A DNA stretch of 64,000 nucleotides, from contig NZ_QAOJ01000009.1 in NCBI RefSeq assembly GCF_003050835.1, positions 124,001 to 188,000 on the forward strand. Reading direction: 5' to 3'. A model generated the notes under the pieces. That model was not told the origin of the DNA. It made no database searches and worked only from the letters and a program-made list of their open reading frames with translations. Both the position numbers and the translations under genes were made by a program. This document shows, piece by piece, positions 57,534-64,000 of this stretch. The DNA is from Pseudomonas sp. GV071 (lineage in GTDB: Bacteria; Pseudomonadota; Gammaproteobacteria; Pseudomonadales; Pseudomonadaceae). How positions within the stretch are numbered: position 1 is the first letter of the stretch; each line of letters opens with the position of its first letter.

Positions 57534-58721
57534 CTATGAGTAAAAGGTCGGGGTCGGCAAGCTGTGGTTCAGTGCCCAGTCGCCCAGTTCGTGAATCTTG
57601 TAATCCACTGGGTCGTGCAGGGTTTGCGTGCGCAGGTTGCGCCAGTAGCGGTCCAGGCGCAGGGAAGCGTGGGTGGCGCGGGCGCCGGTAACCTCGAACA
57701 AGCGGCTACACACATCGAGGCCGGTGCGGGTGGCTGAGACCTTGGCGGCGGCAATTGCCAGGGCCAGGTGGCCGCGCTCTTCGCTGCTCAGGTGGTGCTC
57801 TTTGTGCCAAGCCTCGTCGAGCAGGTGAGCGGCGCGTTCCACCAGCAGCCGGGTGCCTTCCAGGGCGGCCCAGAACTCGCCGTAATGGCGCAGTACGTAA
57901 GGGTCTTCACTGACGCTGGCAGCGCTGGACTTGAACCACGGCCGGCTTTCCTTGAGGGTGTAGTGGCGCGCTTCTTCCAGCGCGCCTTCGCTGATGCCAA
58001 GGAAGATATGGGCGAAGTGCAGCTGGGCAATCAGCGGCCGCAGGCAGGCGAACGGGGTGCTCAGCGGGCCCGGGTCGAGCAGCAGTTCCGACTCTTCCAC
58101 CCGCACCCGTTCGAAACTGGCGCTGCCGCTGTCGGTCTGGCGCTGGCCCATGTTGTTCCAGTCGTCATGCAGGGTGATGCCAGTGCGCGCGGTCGGCACG
58201 GCGGCGATCAGCAGCTTGCCGCCGGCTGTTTCGTCGATGGCCGAGGCAATCAGCATTTCCGAATCGGTGGCACCGGAGCAGAAGCTTTTTTTGCCGGAGA
58301 ACTCGCGGTGGTCGGCAAATTTCTTCACCACCGTGCGGGTGTCCAGCGGGTTGAGGGCGTTGCCCCAGAACCAGTTCTTGCGCGCGGTGGCCTCGAACCA
58401 CGGTTGCCATTGTTCCGGGCGGGAAAACAGCCTTACGGTGGCCAGCATCAGGTGCTGAAAGCCGAAGACGTGGGCGATCGAGCTGTCGACCTTGGCGAAC
58501 TCGCGGACCACGGCCAGGGTTTCACTCCAGCTCGCGCCAATGCCGCCGAACTGGGTGGGAATGCTCAGGGCCAACAGGCCGCTGGCACGCAGCGCATCGC
58601 GCTCGGCCTTCGGCGTGCCGCCGCGCTGGTCGCGCTCGACGGCAGTTTCGGCAAAGTCGGCGGCCAGCAGGCGGGCGGTTTGCAGAGGGTTGAGTACCGC
58701 CGGGTTGGGGTGGGTGCTCAC
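57534..58721 (-). CDS. msuC: FMNH2-dependent methanesulfinate monooxygenase (acyl-CoA-dehydrogenase fold)
   Basis: From GTG 58721 this is a 395-residue flavoprotein of the acyl-CoA dehydrogenase/DszC superfamily. ALSIPTQFGGIGASWSETLA, KKSFCSGATDSEMLIASAID and the C-terminal GARATHASLRLDRYWRNLRT (the family's R-D-x-R...H/T segment) are recognisable. In msuEDC operons MsuC oxidises methanesulfinate to methanesulfonate, which MsuD then desulfonates; SfnB-like enzymes are close relatives. GAGGA precedes the GTG; the frame also reaches TTG 58739. It is separated from msuD by 120 nt containing an inverted repeat. Confidence 0.8.
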   Translation of the reverse strand: MSTHPNPAVLNPLQTARLLAADFAETAVERDQRGGTPKAERDALRASGLLALSIPTQFGGIGASWSETLAVVREFAKVDSSIAHVFGFQHLMLATVRLFSRPEQWQPWFEATARKNWFWGNALNPLDTRTVVKKFADHREFSGKKSFCSGATDSEMLIASAIDETAGGKLLIAAVPTARTGITLHDDWNNMGQRQTDSGSASFERVRVEESELLLDPGPLSTPFACLRPLIAQLHFAHIFLGISEGALEEARHYTLKESRPWFKSSAASVSEDPYVLRHYGEFWAALEGTRLLVERAAHLLDEAWHKEHHLSSEERGHLALAIAAAKVSATRTGLDVCSRLFEVTGARATHASLRLDRYWRNLRTQTLHDPVDYKIHELGDWALNHSLPTPTFYS

Positions 58722-58742
58722 ACGGTGTTCCTCATTCAAGAA

Positions 58743-58820
58743 TCTGGATCCCGGCCTGCGCCGGGATGACGGAAGTTGTTGTCCGGAGCACCGTCATCCC
58801 AGAGCAGGCTGGGATCCAGA
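58743..58820. repeat. Inverted repeat inside the msu operon
   Basis: Arms of 30 nt (58743-58772 and 58791-58820) are complementary at 27 of 30 positions, with TCTGGATCCC and GGGATGACGG at their ends and an 18-nt loop. This is the dispersed CTGGATCCC...GGGATGACGG palindrome found in many Proteobacteria. It fills the msuD-msuC gap. Confidence 0.8.
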
Positions 58821-58841
58821 ATGTCCGTGTTAACGAAGGTC

Positions 58842-59996
58842 TCAAGCTGGCTGCTTACGTTGCGAAGCAGGCAACACATCGTTGGCGATCATTTCGCCAA
58901 ACGGCCCGGTAAGGTTGGTCACCCCGCGCCCCGCCAGGCTGGCGTAGGGTTCTGGCAGTAGCGGGAATACCAGCTCGGCGAAGCGGTAAGCCTCTTCCAG
59001 GTGCGGGTAACCGGAGAAAATAAAGCTGTCGATACCCAGGTCGGCGTATTCCTTGATGCGTGCGGCCACCTGCTGCGGGTCGCCCACCAGCGCGGTGCCG
59101 GCACCGCCGCGGACCAGGCCGACGCCGGCCCATAGATTCGGGGCGATTTCCAGGTTGTCGCGGCGGCCGTTGTGCAGCGCGGCCATGCGTTTCTGCCCTT
59201 CGGAGTCAAAGCGCGAAAACGATTTCTGCGCGGCTTCGATAGTCTCGTCGCTGATGTGCTCGATCAGCTTGCTGGCGGCCTGCCAGGCTTCATCGGCGGT
59301 CTCGCGCACGATTACATGCAGACGAATGCCGAACTTCACCGTGCGGCCCTGCTTGGCGGCGCGGGCACGGACATCGGCAAGTTTCTCGGCGACGGAGGCG
59401 GGCGGTTCACCCCAGGTCAGGTACACGTCGACTTGCTCGGCCGCCAGGTCGTGGGCGGCATCGGACGAGCCGCCGAAATACAGCGGTGGGTAGGGCTGTT
59501 GAATCGGCGGGTACAGGGCTTTGGCGTTCTGCACCTTGATGTGTTTGCCGTCGAAATCCACCGACTCGCCTTGCAGCACGCGGCGCCAGACTTTAAGGAA
59601 TTCGTCGGTCACTTCGTAGCGCTCGGCATGGCTCAGGTGAATGCCGTCGCCGCGGTTTTCATCCGGGTCGCCGCCGGTAACCACGTTGATCAACAGGCGC
59701 CCGCCGGACAGGCGATCGAGAGTCGCGGCCATGCGTGCCGATACGGTCGGCGAGATGATCCCGGGACGGATCGCCACCAGGTAACGCAGGCGCTCGGTCA
59801 GCGGCGCCAGGGCCGAGGCCACTACCCAGGAATCTTCGCAGGAGCGGCCGGTGGGAATCAGCACGCCGTAGTAACCGAGGCTGTCAGCGGCCTGCGCCAC
59901 TTGTTTGAGGTAGGGCAGGGTGACCGGGCGGGCGCCTTGGGTGGTGCCGAGGAAATGACCGTCGCCGTGGGTGGGGAGAAACCAGAACACATTCAT
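58842..59996 (-). CDS. msuD: FMNH2-dependent alkanesulfonate/methanesulfonate monooxygenase
   Basis: From ATG 59996 this is a 384-residue TIM-barrel flavin monooxygenase of the SsuD/MsuD family. Family features are [17 protein letters not shown] at the N-terminus, [20 protein letters not shown] (Cys at the SsuD position), [35 protein letters not shown] and a lid segment near [12 protein letters not shown]. It cleaves the C-S bond of sulfonates to release sulfite, using FMNH2 from MsuE. MsuD and SsuD are hard to separate by eye; I choose msuD from the msuE-D-C gene order. It starts 11 nt after the msuE stop. Confidence 0.87.
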   Translation of the reverse strand: MNVFWFLPTHGDGHFLGTTQGARPVTLPYLKQVAQAADSLGYYGVLIPTGRSCEDSWVVASALAPLTERLRYLVAIRPGIISPTVSARMAATLDRLSGGRLLINVVTGGDPDENRGDGIHLSHAERYEVTDEFLKVWRRVLQGESVDFDGKHIKVQNAKALYPPIQQPYPPLYFGGSSDAAHDLAAEQVDVYLTWGEPPASVAEKLADVRARAAKQGRTVKFGIRLHVIVRETADEAWQAASKLIEHISDETIEAAQKSFSRFDSEGQKRMAALHNGRRDNLEIAPNLWAGVGLVRGGAGTALVGDPQQVAARIKEYADLGIDSFIFSGYPHLEEAYRFAELVFPLLPEPYASLAGRGVTNLTGPFGEMIANDVLPASQRKQPA

Positions 59997-60006
59997 TGCA
60001 GGGGCC

Positions 60007-60579
60007 TCAGGCAATTTTTTTCAACGGGGTGTTAGCCAGCAACGGCACGGCACGTTCGACCGCCAGTTGGATGCGTGCTTTGAGCAGCTCGTTGCTGACC
60101 TGGTAATTGAGGAAGTCGGACTCGCTGGCGTATACGCCGATGGGCAGCGTCAGGGCCTGGAAGAAGCTGAACAGCGGGCGCAGCTGGTGGTCGATGACCA
60201 ACGCATGGCGCTCGCTGCCACCGGTGGCGGCGAGCAGCACCGGGGTGTCGATCAGCGCGTTCATTTCCACCAGGTCGAACAGGTGCTTGAGCAGGCCCGG
60301 GTAGGAGCCGCGGTATACCGGCGAGGCGACGATCAGCAGGTCGGCGTTCTCGATGGCCTGTAGCTGTGTTTCGACCTCGGCTGGCAGCTCACTGCGCGAC
60401 AACGCACCGCCCACATCGCGGGCAATGCTGCCCAGCTCGATTACCTGGCCATGTACCTTGCGGCCGTCGGCGTTGAGTTGCCGGGTGAGTTGCGCCAACA
60501 GTTCCTCGGCCAGCACCAGCGTGCGGGAAGGCCGGTACGAGCTACCGGCGATGGCGATTACATTCAGGGCTGTAGTCAT
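60007..60579 (-). CDS. msuE: NAD(P)H-dependent FMN reductase
   Basis: This 190-residue flavodoxin-fold reductase supplies FMNH2 to MsuD and MsuC. Signatures are [20 protein letters not shown] (phosphate-binding GSxxxxS/T loop), [20 protein letters not shown] and [20 protein letters not shown]. It is the first gene of the msu operon. A good sigma-54 promoter lies 58 nt upstream and a dyad 158 nt upstream, so it should be induced through the SfnR-like activator when sulfate is short. Confidence 0.88.
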   Translation of the reverse strand: MTTALNVIAIAGSSYRPSRTLVLAEELLAQLTRQLNADGRKVHGQVIELGSIARDVGGALSRSELPAEVETQLQAIENADLLIVASPVYRGSYPGLLKHLFDLVEMNALIDTPVLLAATGGSERHALVIDHQLRPLFSFFQALTLPIGVYASESDFLNYQVSNELLKARIQLAVERAVPLLANTPLKKIA

Positions 60580-60636
60580 GTTGGTTTCCTGTGGTGTTGC
60601 GCGAGCAACAGGCTGATTCGCGCCGTTGCACAGGGG

Positions 60637-60655
60637 TTTGCAAGTGCTGTACCAG
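60637..60655 (-). promoter_or_regulatory. Sigma-54 promoter of the msuEDC-sfnR operon
   Basis: Read on the minus strand, CTGGTACAGCACTTGCAA has GG (60653-60652), ten bases, then GC (60641-60640). It matches TGGYAC-N5-TTGCA almost completely. The expected start is near 60628, 49 nt before msuE. Confidence 0.8.
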
Positions 60656-60737
60656 CTGCGCAGGCCCCGGAATACGGGGCTTTCAGGGCTGTTCCAGAAG
60701 GCGCCGATGTTGGTTGGGCAGGGGATTGCTGCTTTGC

Positions 60738-60753
60738 TGTTGCTGGGGCAACA
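60738..60753. promoter_or_regulatory. Enhancer-type dyad upstream of msuE (SfnR site candidate)
   Basis: TGTTGCTGGGGCAACA has the same TGTTGC/GCAACA half sites and 16-bp length as 53411-53426. It lies exactly 84 nt from the -24 GG of the msu promoter. The extended form is CTGTTGC-N4-GCAACAG. Confidence 0.65.
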
Positions 60754-60783
60754 GTTGCTGAGCCAACACTTTGTGGTGCAAGA

Positions 60784-60851
60784 GCATCGCGGCTGAAGCC
60801 GCTCCTACAGGACCGCGCCAACTTGTAGGAGCGCCTTCAGCCGCGATCGCC
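60784..60851. repeat. REP pair (REPIN-like) upstream of the msu promoter
   Basis: Two inverted REP-type units (about 60784-60811 and 60823-60851) carry the core GGCTGAAG and CTTCAGCC with CTCCTACA/TGTAGGAG ends. They are related to the palindrome at 54644-54701. They sit between the metI stop and the msu regulatory region and probably separate the two transcription units. Confidence 0.8.
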
Positions 60852-60862
60852 TTTACTCGGTC

Positions 60863-61507
60863 TCACCGCTTGTTCAACACCCGCGCCAACCGATCCCCAC
60901 CCAACTGAATCGCTGTCACCAGAATCACCAACAACACAATCACCGTGAGCATCACCTGGCTGTCAAAGCGCTGGTAACCGTAGCGGTAGGCGATATCGCC
61001 GAGGCCGCCAGCACCGATGGCGCCGGCCATGGCCGAGGAATTGATCATGGTCACCAGGGTGATGGTGAAACCGCCGACGATGCCCGGCAGCGCTTCGGGC
61101 AGCAGTACGTGCCAGACGATGTGCCAGCGCCGGCAGCCCATGGCTTGCGCGGCTTCGATCAGGCCGTGGTCGACTTCACGCAGACTGACTTCGGCGATGC
61201 GCGCAAAGAACGGCGTGGCAGCAATGGTCAGCGGCACCACAGCTGCCCACACACCATAGGTGGTGCCGACGATCAGGCGGGTGAAGGGGATCAGCGCCAC
61301 CATCAGGATCAGAAACGGGATCGAGCGGAACAGGTTGACGAAGGCGCCCAGCGCCCGGTTCAGATGGGGCGCGGCGTAGATGCCGCCCTTGTCGCTGGTG
61401 ACCAGAATCACCGCCAGCGGAATGCCCGCCAGCAGCGCGATCAGCGACGACACGCCGACCATCAGAAAGGTGTCGAGCACCCCTTGCAGCAAACGATCAA
61501 ACCACAT
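60863..61507 (-). CDS. metI: Methionine-type ABC transporter permease
   Basis: This 214-residue inner-membrane protein has five to six helices and the EAA-type loop ([20 protein letters not shown], then [20 protein letters not shown]). The segment [20 protein letters not shown] is diagnostic for MetI. It overlaps the end of metN by 11 nt. In this place beside msu genes the system may import methionine derivatives or other sulfur compounds, rather than being the housekeeping methionine importer. Confidence 0.9.
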   Translation of the reverse strand: MWFDRLLQGVLDTFLMVGVSSLIALLAGIPLAVILVTSDKGGIYAAPHLNRALGAFVNLFRSIPFLILMVALIPFTRLIVGTTYGVWAAVVPLTIAATPFFARIAEVSLREVDHGLIEAAQAMGCRRWHIVWHVLLPEALPGIVGGFTITLVTMINSSAMAGAIGAGGLGDIAYRYGYQRFDSQVMLTVIVLLVILVTAIQLGGDRLARVLNKR

Positions 61508-62609
61508 AGCCGAGCACCTCCACCTGTTGGGCCCACTGGCCGGCGCGTTTGCGCAGGCGTTCGGCGTCCAGCGCCGAGCCGCTCACGGCCAGCAGCAGTT
61601 GGCCGAGGGCATGGCCTTGAATGCGTTCAACGCCGCCCTGGAGCAAGCGCACCCGTCCGCCGAGGGCGCTGAACAAGGCGGCCAGGTCGGGCTCGTCGTG
61701 GCTGCTGCCGGTGAACTGCAAGCGCAGCACCACAGCGGCTGAGGCGGCTACCGGGAAGCTGTGCAGGCGACTGCGCAGCTCTTCCGGCAGGTCGTGCTGC
61801 AGTGGCGCCAACAGGGTTTTGCTGACCTCGTGTTGCGGGTTGCCGAACACTTCCCAGACCGGTCCCTGTTCGACGATGCGCCCGTGTTCAAGCACCACCA
61901 CGCGGTCGCAGATGTCGCGGATCACCGCCATCTCGTGGGTGATCAGCACGATGGTCAGGCCCAGGCGCTGGTTGATGGCTTTGAGCAGGGCGAGAATCGA
62001 CTGGGTGGTTTCCGGGTCGAGCGCTGAGGTGGCTTCGTCGCAGAGCAGAATCTCGGGGTCATGCACCAGGGCGCGGGCAATGCCGACGCGTTGTTTCTGG
62101 CCGCCGGACAACTGCGCGGGGTAGGCCTGGTGTTTGTCGCTGAGGCCCACCAGTTCCAGCAGTTCGCGCACCTTGCGCTGGCGGTCTGCTTTGGGCATGC
62201 CAGCCACCTTCAGCGGCAGCTCGACGTTCTGCCACACGGTCTTGGCGGACATCAGGTTGAAGTGCTGGAAAATCATTCCGGTGCGGCGGCGCAGCTCCAC
62301 CAAGCGGTCTTCGTCGAAGGCGCCGATATCCACCTGGTCGATCAGCACACGGCCGCTGGTGGGTTGCTCCAGACGGTTGATGGTGCGGATCAGGGAGGAC
62401 TTGCCCGCACCGCTGCGGCCGATAATCCCGAACACTTCGCCACGGACGATGGCCAGGTCGATGCCCTGCAAGGCCTGCACGTCGCCATAGGTCTTGCCCA
62501 CGCCGATAAAGCGCACATGGGCACGGTTCAGCTCCGGGTGCAGCTCGGTGTGTTCGGCGCGCTGTGGTGCCGCCAGCGGCGCGTTACGGGGCAGGTTGGC
62601 AACCGCCAT
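61497..62609 (-). CDS. metN: Methionine-type ABC transporter ATP-binding protein
   Basis: This 370-residue ATPase has Walker [10 protein letters not shown] (about 68-76), the Q-loop [20 protein letters not shown], signature [17 protein letters not shown], Walker [21 protein letters not shown] and H-loop [17 protein letters not shown]-terminal NIL-like regulatory domain (about 285-370) in known MetN proteins binds methionine and inhibits transport. The first 30 residues are an extension relative to E. coli MetN (343). The ATG overlaps the metQ stop (TAATG). Confidence 0.93.
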   Translation of the reverse strand: MAVANLPRNAPLAAPQRAEHTELHPELNRAHVRFIGVGKTYGDVQALQGIDLAIVRGEVFGIIGRSGAGKSSLIRTINRLEQPTSGRVLIDQVDIGAFDEDRLVELRRRTGMIFQHFNLMSAKTVWQNVELPLKVAGMPKADRQRKVRELLELVGLSDKHQAYPAQLSGGQKQRVGIARALVHDPEILLCDEATSALDPETTQSILALLKAINQRLGLTIVLITHEMAVIRDICDRVVVLEHGRIVEQGPVWEVFGNPQHEVSKTLLAPLQHDLPEELRSRLHSFPVAASAAVVLRLQFTGSSHDEPDLAALFSALGGRVRLLQGGVERIQGHALGQLLLAVSGSALDAERLRKRAGQWAQQVEVLGYVV

Positions 62610-63409
62610 TACTGCGCCCAGCCTGGCTGGTACAGGGTGCCGTTGGCTTTATCCAGGGCAGCACGCACCACCGGCGAGTGCTGGTAGATGTCGACGAACT
62701 TGATCAGCCGCGGGTCGGTTTTGCTCTTCGGCTGGATCACAAACTGAATCACGTATTCCGGGTGGTCGAGGCCGTCGAAGAGAATCGCTGACGTGGCGTC
62801 GAAGCTTTTCGCCTGGCGGATATACGCCGGGTAGCCCTGCACCAGGTCGGCATCGTCATAGGCGCGCACCAGTTGCACGGCCTCGACCTGAATGATCTTG
62901 AGGTCTTTCGGGTTGCTTTCGATATCGTCTTCGGTGGCCTTGAAACCTACACCCGGTTTCAGCGTCAGCAGCCCGGCCTTGGCCAGCAGTTGCAGGCCAC
63001 GGCCGGCATTGATCGGATCGTTGGCGATGGCCACCGTGGCGCCTTCCGGCAGCTCGGCGAAGCTTTTGTATTTCTTCGAGTAGAGGCCGACGTTGTTGAT
63101 GATGCCCGGGGCAAATGGCACCAGATCAAAACCGGCGGCGGTCTTGGCGTTTTCCAGGAAGGGAATGTGCTGGAAGTAGTTCACGTCGATATCGCCAGCG
63201 GCCAGGCTGACGTTGGGCGCGATCCAGTCGGTGAACTCCACCAGTTCCACCTTCAGGCCCTGCTTGTCGGCCTCGGCTACGGCGGCTTCGAGGGGAATGG
63301 CGAAGGCGGCGGTGGTGCCGATTTTCAATGGCGCGTCAGCGGCGAAGGCGCTGCTGGCAAATAGGGCAAGGGCGGTGACCAAGGCTTTTAATGGCGCGTT
63401 TTTCATCAA
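62609..63409 (-). CDS. metQ: MetQ/NlpA-type substrate-binding protein
   Basis: This 266-residue periplasmic protein has a signal peptide ([23 protein letters not shown]) without a lipobox Cys, so it is a soluble rather than lipid-anchored member of the NlpA family. [36 protein letters not shown] and [24 protein letters not shown] are family signatures. It is the first gene of metQ-metN-metI and starts 22 nt after the LLM monooxygenase gene, which suggests transport of the substrate of that enzyme. Confidence 0.9.
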   Translation of the reverse strand: MMKNAPLKALVTALALFASSAFAADAPLKIGTTAAFAIPLEAAVAEADKQGLKVELVEFTDWIAPNVSLAAGDIDVNYFQHIPFLENAKTAAGFDLVPFAPGIINNVGLYSKKYKSFAELPEGATVAIANDPINAGRGLQLLAKAGLLTLKPGVGFKATEDDIESNPKDLKIIQVEAVQLVRAYDDADLVQGYPAYIRQAKSFDATSAILFDGLDHPEYVIQFVIQPKSKTDPRLIKFVDIYQHSPVVRAALDKANGTLYQPGWAQ

Positions 63410-63430
63410 GGGTTTTCCTGTGTCCGAGGC

Positions 63431-64000
63431 TTAACGGCGGTAACTGGCGCCGGTGTGTTGGGGTGGCAACTGCGCGGCGCGAGCAAACAGCTTTTCGCGC
63501 AGGGTGCCGGTGGCATAAGCGGTCTTGTAGGAGCCGCGGCGTTGCAGTTCGGGAATCACCAGGTCGATGAAGTCGACATAGCTTTCCGGGGTGACGATGC
63601 GGGTGAGGTTGAAGCCGTCCAGACCGGTTTCGGCGATCCAGGCTTCCAGCTCATCGGCGACCTGCTCGGGCGAACCCACCAGGGTGATATAGCGTCCGCC
63701 GAGGGCGTGTTGCTCGAGCAACTTGCGCCGGGTCCAGTCGTTGTTTTGCAGAATCTTGGTGGCCGATTGGATGGCGTTACTCTTCACGTGCTGGATCGGT
63801 TCATCCAGTTCGTACTGGGAAAAGTCGATGGCGGTGGAGGCAGAAAAATGCGCTACCCCGGCCTCGGCGCTGGCGTAGCGGCGGTACTCGGCGAGCTTGG
63901 CCTGGGCCTCTGCTTCGGTTGTGCCGACGATGACGTTGAGGCCCATGAAAATCTTCACGTCCTCGCCGTTACGGCCGGCGGCAATTGCGCTGGCGCGTAC
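63431..64000 (-). CDS. LLM-class FMN-dependent monooxygenase (NtaA/SnaA/DszA type), 5' end outside window
   Basis: The minus-strand frame is open from the right edge through ATG 63958 and on to the stop at 63431; about 189 residues are visible. VKIFMGLNVIVGTTEAEAQA and KLLEQHALGGRYITLVGSPE with QVADELEAWIAETGLDGFNL are typical of the C-terminal half of NtaA/SnaA/DszA flavin monooxygenases, as is VIPELQRRGSYKTAYATGTL REKLF. The start codon lies beyond 64000. It probably oxidises an organosulfur compound imported by the MetQNI system encoded directly downstream, using reduced flavin. Confidence 0.88.
   Translation of the reverse strand, partial: VRASAIAAGRNGEDVKIFMGLNVIVGTTEAEAQAKLAEYRRYASAEAGVAHFSASTAIDFSQYELDEPIQHVKSNAIQSATKILQNNDWTRRKLLEQHALGGRYITLVGSPEQVADELEAWIAETGLDGFNLTRIVTPESYVDFIDLVIPELQRRGSYKTAYATGTLREKLFARAAQLPPQHTGASYRR

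Overview
The window reads as a chromosomal segment of a Pseudomonas, most likely of the P. fluorescens group. The base composition is GC-rich with long antisense shadow frames. The gene families point the same way: vanAB with a divergent vanR, an msuEDC-sfnR cluster beside metNIQ, a FecI/FecR/TonB-receptor cell-surface signalling set, a DUF1302/DUF1329 pair with a MalT-like regulator, and REP-type palindromes. No rRNA, tRNA, CRISPR array, phage module or intact transposase was seen.

Layout. 0-4.1 kb: end of a CS1-type (alpha) fimbrial operon (usher cut by the left edge, major subunit), an AT-richer stretch with two palindromic elements, and a small secreted DUF5339 protein. 4.1-11.4 kb: a stand-alone aroA, a membrane protein, an exported microprotein that looks like the tail of a DUF1254 protein, a pertactin-like autotransporter, and a divergent multidomain response regulator. 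11.4-26.1 kb: a catabolic locus with a MalT-like (LAL) regulator, an MFS transporter, an HSL-type esterase, DUF1329 and DUF1302 envelope proteins, an SDR, a TetR regulator, a coniferyl-aldehyde-dehydrogenase-like enzyme and a ThDP lyase/decarboxylase. Two near-identical palindromes suggest that TetR controls the SDR and the aldehyde dehydrogenase. 26-31.6 kb: a quinone reductase, GlxA-like and LysR regulators, a sterol-desaturase/SRPBCC fusion, a truncated HhH-GPD protein and a HigBA-like toxin-antitoxin pair. 31.7-37.6 kb: Fur-box-led ECF sigma/anti-sigma/TonB receptor, a diguanylate cyclase and a glyoxalase-fold protein.

37.8-45.4 kb is the least conventional part. It encodes a predicted exported, GTPase-dead relic of elongation factor Tu (G-domain tail plus domain III). 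It also encodes a predicted exported acyl-carrier-protein-like domain whose phosphopantetheine serine is glutamate. Among them lie three small lipoproteins, a ParD-like gene overlapping a second methionine aminopeptidase, a coiled-coil membrane protein and a zinc-ribbon/ClpP-fold membrane protein. This cluster of exported housekeeping-protein derivatives is the best candidate for something undescribed.

45.4-53.3 kb: DinB, an aldo/keto reductase, a cupin-CMD fusion, LysR and GlxA regulators, then vanR and vanAB with three GGATCC-centred operators. 53.3-64 kb is a sulfur-scavenging region: a sulfonate-type ABC transporter (+ strand), the msuE-msuD-msuC-sfnR operon (- strand) and an LLM flavin monooxygenase with metQNI. 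Both the sulfonate transporter and msuE are preceded by sigma-54 promoters. Each promoter has the same 16-bp dyad (TGTTGC-N4-GCAACA) exactly 84 nt upstream of its -24 GG, which marks a probable binding site for the SfnR-like activator.
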